Origin: an uncultured Paracoccus sp.
GTDB lineage: Bacteria > Pseudomonadota > Alphaproteobacteria > Rhodobacterales > Rhodobacteraceae
Assembly (NCBI RefSeq): GCF_947496875.1
Contig: NZ_CANMEH010000003.1
Span: 62,001 to 126,000 of the forward strand
DNA length: 64,000 nt
Reading direction: 5' to 3'
This document shows, piece after piece, positions 60,210 to 64,000 of the stretch. The notes beneath the pieces are model-generated. The model did no database searches. It was not told where the DNA came from and was given only the letters and a program-made list of their open reading frames with translations. The position numbers were made by a program, and so were the translations under genes. The stretch's first letter is position 1. Each line of letters begins with the position of its first letter.

Positions 60210-60556
60210 GCATCGAGATCGTCGACGCCCTGCACGGCCCGCGTCTGCCCGAGGCGTTCACCCAGCTGACGATCTGGGATGTGGCGCTGGCGCTGGGGCT
60301 TGGTCTGCTGCTGGCCGCGCTGATCCTGACAGTTGCTGCCCCGCTGCTGTCCCGCCGCCCGGCCCGGCCTGTGCTGTCCGACCAGCTGCGACGTGCCGCG
60401 TCTCTGCCCGCTCAGGAACGGCTGCTGGCGCTGGCCCGGCTGGCCGGGGACAGGGGCGTCGCGCTGCCCGACGACATAAAGGCAGCGCTCTACCGCCGGG
60501 GCGGCACCGATCCGACCAGGCTGGAGGACCTGATCCGCGGGCGGACCCGCAGGTGA
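60206..60556 (+). CDS. DUF4381-like membrane protein
   Basis: 116 residues with one membrane segment (about 25-47, VALALGLGLLLAALILTVAAPLL) and a short cytoplasmic domain (LPAQERLLALARLAGDRG). Position between DUF58 and vWA genes and the single helix match the DUF4381-type proteins of MoxR/Bat operons. It overlaps both neighbours by 4 bp. The start context is ATGA coupled. Confidence 0.8.
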   Translation: MSIEIVDALHGPRLPEAFTQLTIWDVALALGLGLLLAALILTVAAPLLSRRPARPVLSDQLRRAASLPAQERLLALARLAGDRGVALPDDIKAALYRRGGTDPTRLEDLIRGRTRR

Positions 60557-61494
60557 TCCAGCTTGCCGCGCCCTGGATGCTGCTAGCCTTCGCGGTGCCG
60601 CTGCTCGCCCGACTGCTGCCGCCCAGGCCCGCGCCGGGTCTCGCGATGATCCTGCCAGACGGAATCCGCGGCGCCGGCGTTCGCGGTGCGGGCCCGGACG
60701 GGCGACGGGGGCAGGTCCTGTTGATGATCGTGTGGGGGCTTCTGGCGCTCGCGCTGGCCGGGCCGCAGCGGCTGGATCTGGTCGAGGATCGAAGCGCATC
60801 GGGCCGCGACATCCTGATCGCGCTGGACATGTCGGGCAGCATGGCCACCCCGGATTTCGCGCTGGACGGGCAGACGACGACCCGGCTCGCCGCCGTCAAG
60901 CGCGTCGCGGAGAGCTTCATCGAGGCCCGTCGCGGGGACCGGATGGGGCTCGTGGTCTTTGCCGACCGGGCCTATGTCGCCGCACCGCTGACCCATGATC
61001 TGCCGGCGGTGACCCGCGCTCTGCACGAGGCGGAGATCGGCATATCCGGGCGGTCGACCAACATCTCCGAAGGGCTTGGCCTGGCGCTGAAACGCATGCT
61101 GGCGGGTGATGCCGAAAGCCAGGTCATCGTGCTGCTGTCGGACGGCCGTGACACCGCCGATCTCGTGGACGCCGCCGAGGTCGGGAAACTCGCCGCCGAA
61201 CGGGAGGTGCGGATCCATAGCGTTGCGCTTGGCCCCGATGATCTGGAAACACGCCCCGCGGCTCGCGATGCGGTGGACGTCGCGACGCTGCGCGCGATCG
61301 CCGATGCGTCGGGTGGCCAGACGTTCCGCGTGCGCTCCACCCGTGATCTTCAGGCAATGGCCGAGGCGCTGGACCGGCTGGAGCCGAACCCGTCGTCGCG
61401 GCCCCCGGTCGCGGTAGCGCGCGCGCTGTGGCCGGGGCCCGCGGCGGCGGCGTTGCTGCTGCTGGGCGTGGTGCTGTGGCGAAGGCTGGCATGA
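60553..61494 (+). CDS. von Willebrand factor A domain protein (BatA/MxaC-like)
   Basis: 313 residues from the GTG at 60553, which overlaps the previous TGA. Membrane segments flank a vWA domain (two near the N-terminus, one near the C-terminus AAALLLLGVVLWRRLA). The MIDAS motif is ALDMSGSM (about 94-101), with the Thr/Asp partners in SGRSTNISEG and LLSDGRDTAD. This is the classical BatA/MxaC type, a partner of MoxR ATPase. The longer in-frame sequence upstream of 60553 is read-through of the preceding genes. Confidence 0.92.
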   Translation: MIQLAAPWMLLAFAVPLLARLLPPRPAPGLAMILPDGIRGAGVRGAGPDGRRGQVLLMIVWGLLALALAGPQRLDLVEDRSASGRDILIALDMSGSMATPDFALDGQTTTRLAAVKRVAESFIEARRGDRMGLVVFADRAYVAAPLTHDLPAVTRALHEAEIGISGRSTNISEGLGLALKRMLAGDAESQVIVLLSDGRDTADLVDAAEVGKLAAEREVRIHSVALGPDDLETRPAARDAVDVATLRAIADASGGQTFRVRSTRDLQAMAEALDRLEPNPSSRPPVAVARALWPGPAAAALLLLGVVLWRRLA

Positions 61495-62414
61495 CGGGCT
61501 TCGTCCTCCTGCGGCCGTTCTGGCTGCTGGCGCTGCTGCCGCTGATCGGACTGTTCGCCTGGCTGCGCCGCAAGGGCACGGCGGGCGGCTGGGAGTCGCT
61601 GGTCGAGCCGTCGATGCTGCAGGCGCTGCGGGGGCTGGGGCTGCTGGTCGAAGGCGGCGGCCGCAGCATGGCGCTGCTTCCCTATATTGCTGCCGGCATG
61701 GTGGCGATCGCGCTGTCCGGTCCGGCCGTGCTGCGACCGGGCGCGACCGAGTTCAGGGCACTCGACCCGCTGGTCCTGATGCTGGATCTCTCGCCATCGG
61801 TCGTCGCCGAGCAGCCCGTGCTGGACGAGCTGAAATCCCGTGCCGCAGAGATCCTTGCGGCGACCGAGGGACGCCCGGTCGGCGTGCTGCTTTATGCCGG
61901 GGACGCCTATCTGGCATCGGCCCCGACCACAGATGCGGCAACGCTTCAGGGCTTGGTCGCAGTGCTGGACCGCGGCATACTGCCGGTGCCGGGCAGCCGG
62001 CCCGACGTCGCGCTGTCGCTGTCGCGGGATCTGTTCGCAGCCGAGGACGGGCACGGTCTGGGCGGCGCCGATCTGGTGATGTTGTCGGATGGCGGTGGCG
62101 TCGCGCCCCGTGCCATCGAGGAGGCTGCGCGGATGAAGACCGATGGCGCGCGGGTCTGGACATTGGCGTTGCCGCGGGCCGCGCAGGGGGCACCCGCGGC
62201 AAACAGGGCGGGGCTCGACGAACTGGCCAATGCCGGAGGCGGGGATGCCTTTGCCAGCGACGCGGTGCCGGATCTGATGGCCCGGATCGCCCGGGCACGT
62301 ACGGCCCGGCTGGTCGAGGAGAGCACGGCCGGGCATGCCTTTCGCGACCTCGGCCCGTTCATCCTTGTTCTTGCGCTCGGTGCGCTCTGGCCGCTGTTTC
62401 GGAGGCAGCGTTGA
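61491..62414 (+). CDS. Second von Willebrand factor A domain protein (BatB/MxaL-like)
   Basis: 307 residues from ATG 61491, overlapping the previous gene by 4 bp. Two N-terminal membrane segments and one C-terminal (FILVLALGALWPLFRRQR) enclose the vWA domain. MIDAS is reduced to LMLDLSPSVV (DxSxS present as DLSPS), and the second motif is LVMLSDGGG. It is a paralogue of the preceding protein in function, as BatA and BatB usually are. Confidence 0.9.
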   Translation: MTGFVLLRPFWLLALLPLIGLFAWLRRKGTAGGWESLVEPSMLQALRGLGLLVEGGGRSMALLPYIAAGMVAIALSGPAVLRPGATEFRALDPLVLMLDLSPSVVAEQPVLDELKSRAAEILAATEGRPVGVLLYAGDAYLASAPTTDAATLQGLVAVLDRGILPVPGSRPDVALSLSRDLFAAEDGHGLGGADLVMLSDGGGVAPRAIEEAARMKTDGARVWTLALPRAAQGAPAANRAGLDELANAGGGDAFASDAVPDLMARIARARTARLVEESTAGHAFRDLGPFILVLALGALWPLFRRQR

Positions 62415-63007
62415 TCCGGGGTCTGCTCGCCGCCGCTGGCGTGGCCCTCGTGCTGGTTGCGGGACGGCCCGCCATGGCCAAGCTGATGCTGGTGCTCGGG
62501 CTGCCGGGTCTGGCCGCGCCGCTGTTGCAGGATCCGGCGGTTCAGGGCGTCGCGCTCTACCAGGCTGGGGATTACGCAGCGGCGGATGACGCGTTCCGGC
62601 GGGCAGGGCGCGGCTCGACCTACAACCGGGGCCTGTCGCTGGCCGCAACCGGTGATCTGCCGCTGTCCCGGGCCTATTTCGATGCCGTGCTGTTTGCCAA
62701 TCCTGCCGACAGCGAGGCGCGGGAGAACCGCAACGAGGTCAATTCCCGGATTCCCCCGAATGTCGGTCGCGCCAATGCCGCTGGGCGGATCGCTGCCGAG
62801 GCCATTGCCGAGGCCGGCGGCTCGCCGGTCGACGAGATCAAGCGACTGGGGCGGCAGCTGGAGTCCGGTCGGCGCGTGGCCGATGCCGCCTGGCTCGAGG
62901 CCCTGAACGATGATCCGGGCGAATTCCTCCACATGCGGCTCGAGGCCGAGCACAGGCGGCGCATGTCGCTGGGCCTCGTCGCGGCAGAGGAGGGCGATCC
63001 GTGGTAA
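62411..63007 (+). CDS. Tetratricopeptide-like protein (BatC/MxaK-like)
   Basis: 198 residues from a TTG at 62411 that overlaps the preceding stop. An N-terminal hydrophobic stretch (LLAAAGVALVLVAG) anchors it, and a TPR-like pair follows (GVALYQAGDYAAADDAFRRAG, FDAVLFANPADSEA). In Bat operons a TPR protein sits at this place, and MxaK is the methanol-oxidation counterpart. It may help assemble the MoxR-vWA complex. Confidence 0.8.
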   Translation: MIRGLLAAAGVALVLVAGRPAMAKLMLVLGLPGLAAPLLQDPAVQGVALYQAGDYAAADDAFRRAGRGSTYNRGLSLAATGDLPLSRAYFDAVLFANPADSEARENRNEVNSRIPPNVGRANAAGRIAAEAIAEAGGSPVDEIKRLGRQLESGRRVADAAWLEALNDDPGEFLHMRLEAEHRRRMSLGLVAAEEGDPW

Positions 63008-64000
63008 GAACCCTGACGCTGATCCTGCTGCTGCTGTTCGGGCCGCTGGCCGGGGCGCTGCGGGCCGAGGGAAACCTGTCGCTGACCCTGATCACCGAGA
63101 CCCGGAACCCGGTCGTCGGCGAGATGATCGAGGTGACGATCCGTGGCGTCTATGACCGCAAGATCGCCAACGAGGACCTGGTAATTGCGCCGACCGATGC
63201 GTTCGACTGGATCCAGACCCACCCCGATGACTGGCACGAGGAGCGGATCGACGGACTGCCATGGATCGTGTTCGAGCGGCGGATCGCGATCTGGCCACGG
63301 CGTGCCGGGACCCTGCAGTTCGGCCCCGTCGAGCACCGCCTGACGGTCATCGACCTGAGGAGCCAGCGGAGGGACGTGACCGTGAAGGCGCGACCCCTTG
63401 CCGTCTCGGTCGGCGAATTCCCGGCCTTGAAGGGCTGGCACATGACGGGGCGGGCGGTGGAGCTGACCGACGAGGTGTCCACCGATGCGGCGCGCCTGGC
63501 GGACGGGCAGCTGGTCACCCGAACGGTCCGTCTGAGGGCCTTGGGGGCCCTGCCGGAACATCTGCCGCCGCGTCCCGTGGTCTCGGAAAACTGGCTGATT
63601 ACCTTTGCGGCGCCCGTCGAACGCAAGCTGACCCTGACGGAAGCGGGTCCGGTCGCCGAGGCCGTCTGGACCTGGCAGTTCCGCCCCCATACCGGCGAGC
63701 CGGGCATGCTGGATCCGGTGAAGATCCCCTTTTTCAACACCCGGGAGCATCGGCTGGATGCCGTCGAGATCCCGCCGCTCGCGATCGGACTGGCCAGCTT
63801 CTACACAGGTCAGAGGCCCACCGGACGGGTCGGAGCAGGGCAGATCGCGTTCCTCTCTGGCGTGACGCTTGCCGGGTTGCTCGGCGGCTTGGGCGTTGGC
63901 CTGTGGCGGCTGGCCCCCGATCTGACGCGAAGCGGCTTTCGCCGACTGCGGTCGCGGTGGTCCCCGTTCCTGCGGGTGCAACTTCTGCGGGCGCGCCGAC
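63001..64000 (+). CDS. BatD-like membrane protein (partial, C-terminus beyond window)
   Basis: A frame from GTG 63001 (GAGGAGGGC upstream, overlapping the preceding TAA) stays open to the window edge: 333 codons. A signal peptide (VRTLTLILLLLFGPLAGA) precedes two Ig-like blocks (LITETRNPVVGEMIEVTI, SVGEFPALKGWHMTG) and a membrane helix (FLSGVTLAGLLGGLGVGLW), the layout of BatD proteins. It lacks recognisable ligand residues. It completes the MoxR-DUF58-DUF4381-vWA-vWA-TPR-BatD operon. Confidence 0.8.
   Translation, partial: MVRTLTLILLLLFGPLAGALRAEGNLSLTLITETRNPVVGEMIEVTIRGVYDRKIANEDLVIAPTDAFDWIQTHPDDWHEERIDGLPWIVFERRIAIWPRRAGTLQFGPVEHRLTVIDLRSQRRDVTVKARPLAVSVGEFPALKGWHMTGRAVELTDEVSTDAARLADGQLVTRTVRLRALGALPEHLPPRPVVSENWLITFAAPVERKLTLTEAGPVAEAVWTWQFRPHTGEPGMLDPVKIPFFNTREHRLDAVEIPPLAIGLASFYTGQRPTGRVGAGQIAFLSGVTLAGLLGGLGVGLWRLAPDLTRSGFRRLRSRWSPFLRVQLLRARR

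Overview
The window is GC-rich, gene-dense bacterial chromosome (or chromid) with many 4-8 bp stop/start overlaps. It looks like an alphaproteobacterium, most likely of the Rhodobacterales (Paracoccaceae). The grounds are the order hisC - prephenate dehydrogenase - DUF2125 - ChaC-like gene, TakP-type TRAP transport, DUF6481, and PQQ/methanol-oxidation accessory genes like those of Paracoccus and Methylobacterium. This placement is inference from gene content. I saw no rRNA, tRNA, CRISPR array, insertion sequence or integrase.

Layout. (1) 1-3894, minus: TakP-like TRAP transporter (dctP, dctQ, dctM) overlapping a truncated amidase gene. (2) 4022-16772, minus: one long catabolic block. It holds an ABC-type aromatic/branched-chain acid importer (livK-like, livH, livM, livG, livF), 2-aminobenzoate-CoA ligase, RidA-like deaminase, 4-HBT thioesterase, acyl-CoA dehydrogenase, crotonase, MarR regulator, SDR dehydrogenase and the FAD/FMN two-domain anthraniloyl-CoA monooxygenase. 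Together they read as an aerobic CoA-dependent anthranilate pathway. (3) 16988-22470: DUF2254 membrane protein, hisC and prephenate dehydrogenase, DUF2125 protein, gamma-glutamylcyclotransferase. (4) 22558-33209: a second acid-catabolism island with a TRAP transporter, CoA-transferase, crotonase, GntR regulator, fused FAD/FeS 2-hydroxyacid dehydrogenase, serine-glyoxylate-type aminotransferase and GlcG/HbpS protein. Two near-identical 16-bp sites at its two promoters suggest one regulon. (5) 33318-46531: LysR regulator, Mla-type lipid transport operon, small charged proteins, SDR, fatty acid desaturase, dienelactone hydrolase-like protein, SRPBCC and VOC proteins, Zn/Cd P-type ATPase. (6) 46806-64000, plus: PQQ-dependent alcohol oxidation accessory locus. 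It has a periplasmic binding protein, beta-propeller and ABC-2 transporter, then five signalling genes (LuxR-type regulator, FIST sensor, hybrid kinase, membrane kinase, OmpR-type regulator), two uncharacterised secreted proteins, and a MoxR-DUF58-vWA-vWA-TPR-BatD operon of the mxaRSACKL/Bat type that runs off the window. No PQQ dehydrogenase gene lies inside the window.

Recurring sequence structure. Each of the three canonical importers (two TRAP, one ABC) has a GC-rich hairpin directly after its binding-protein gene and before the membrane subunits, which suggests extra production of the binding protein. Other non-coding signals are a tandem palindrome and a triple 11-bp repeat upstream of the anthranilate operon, a 17-bp perfect inverted repeat at 38826-38883, and a hairpin that pairs with the ribosome-binding region of moxR. 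Alternative starts were chosen mainly on visible Shine-Dalgarno sequences.
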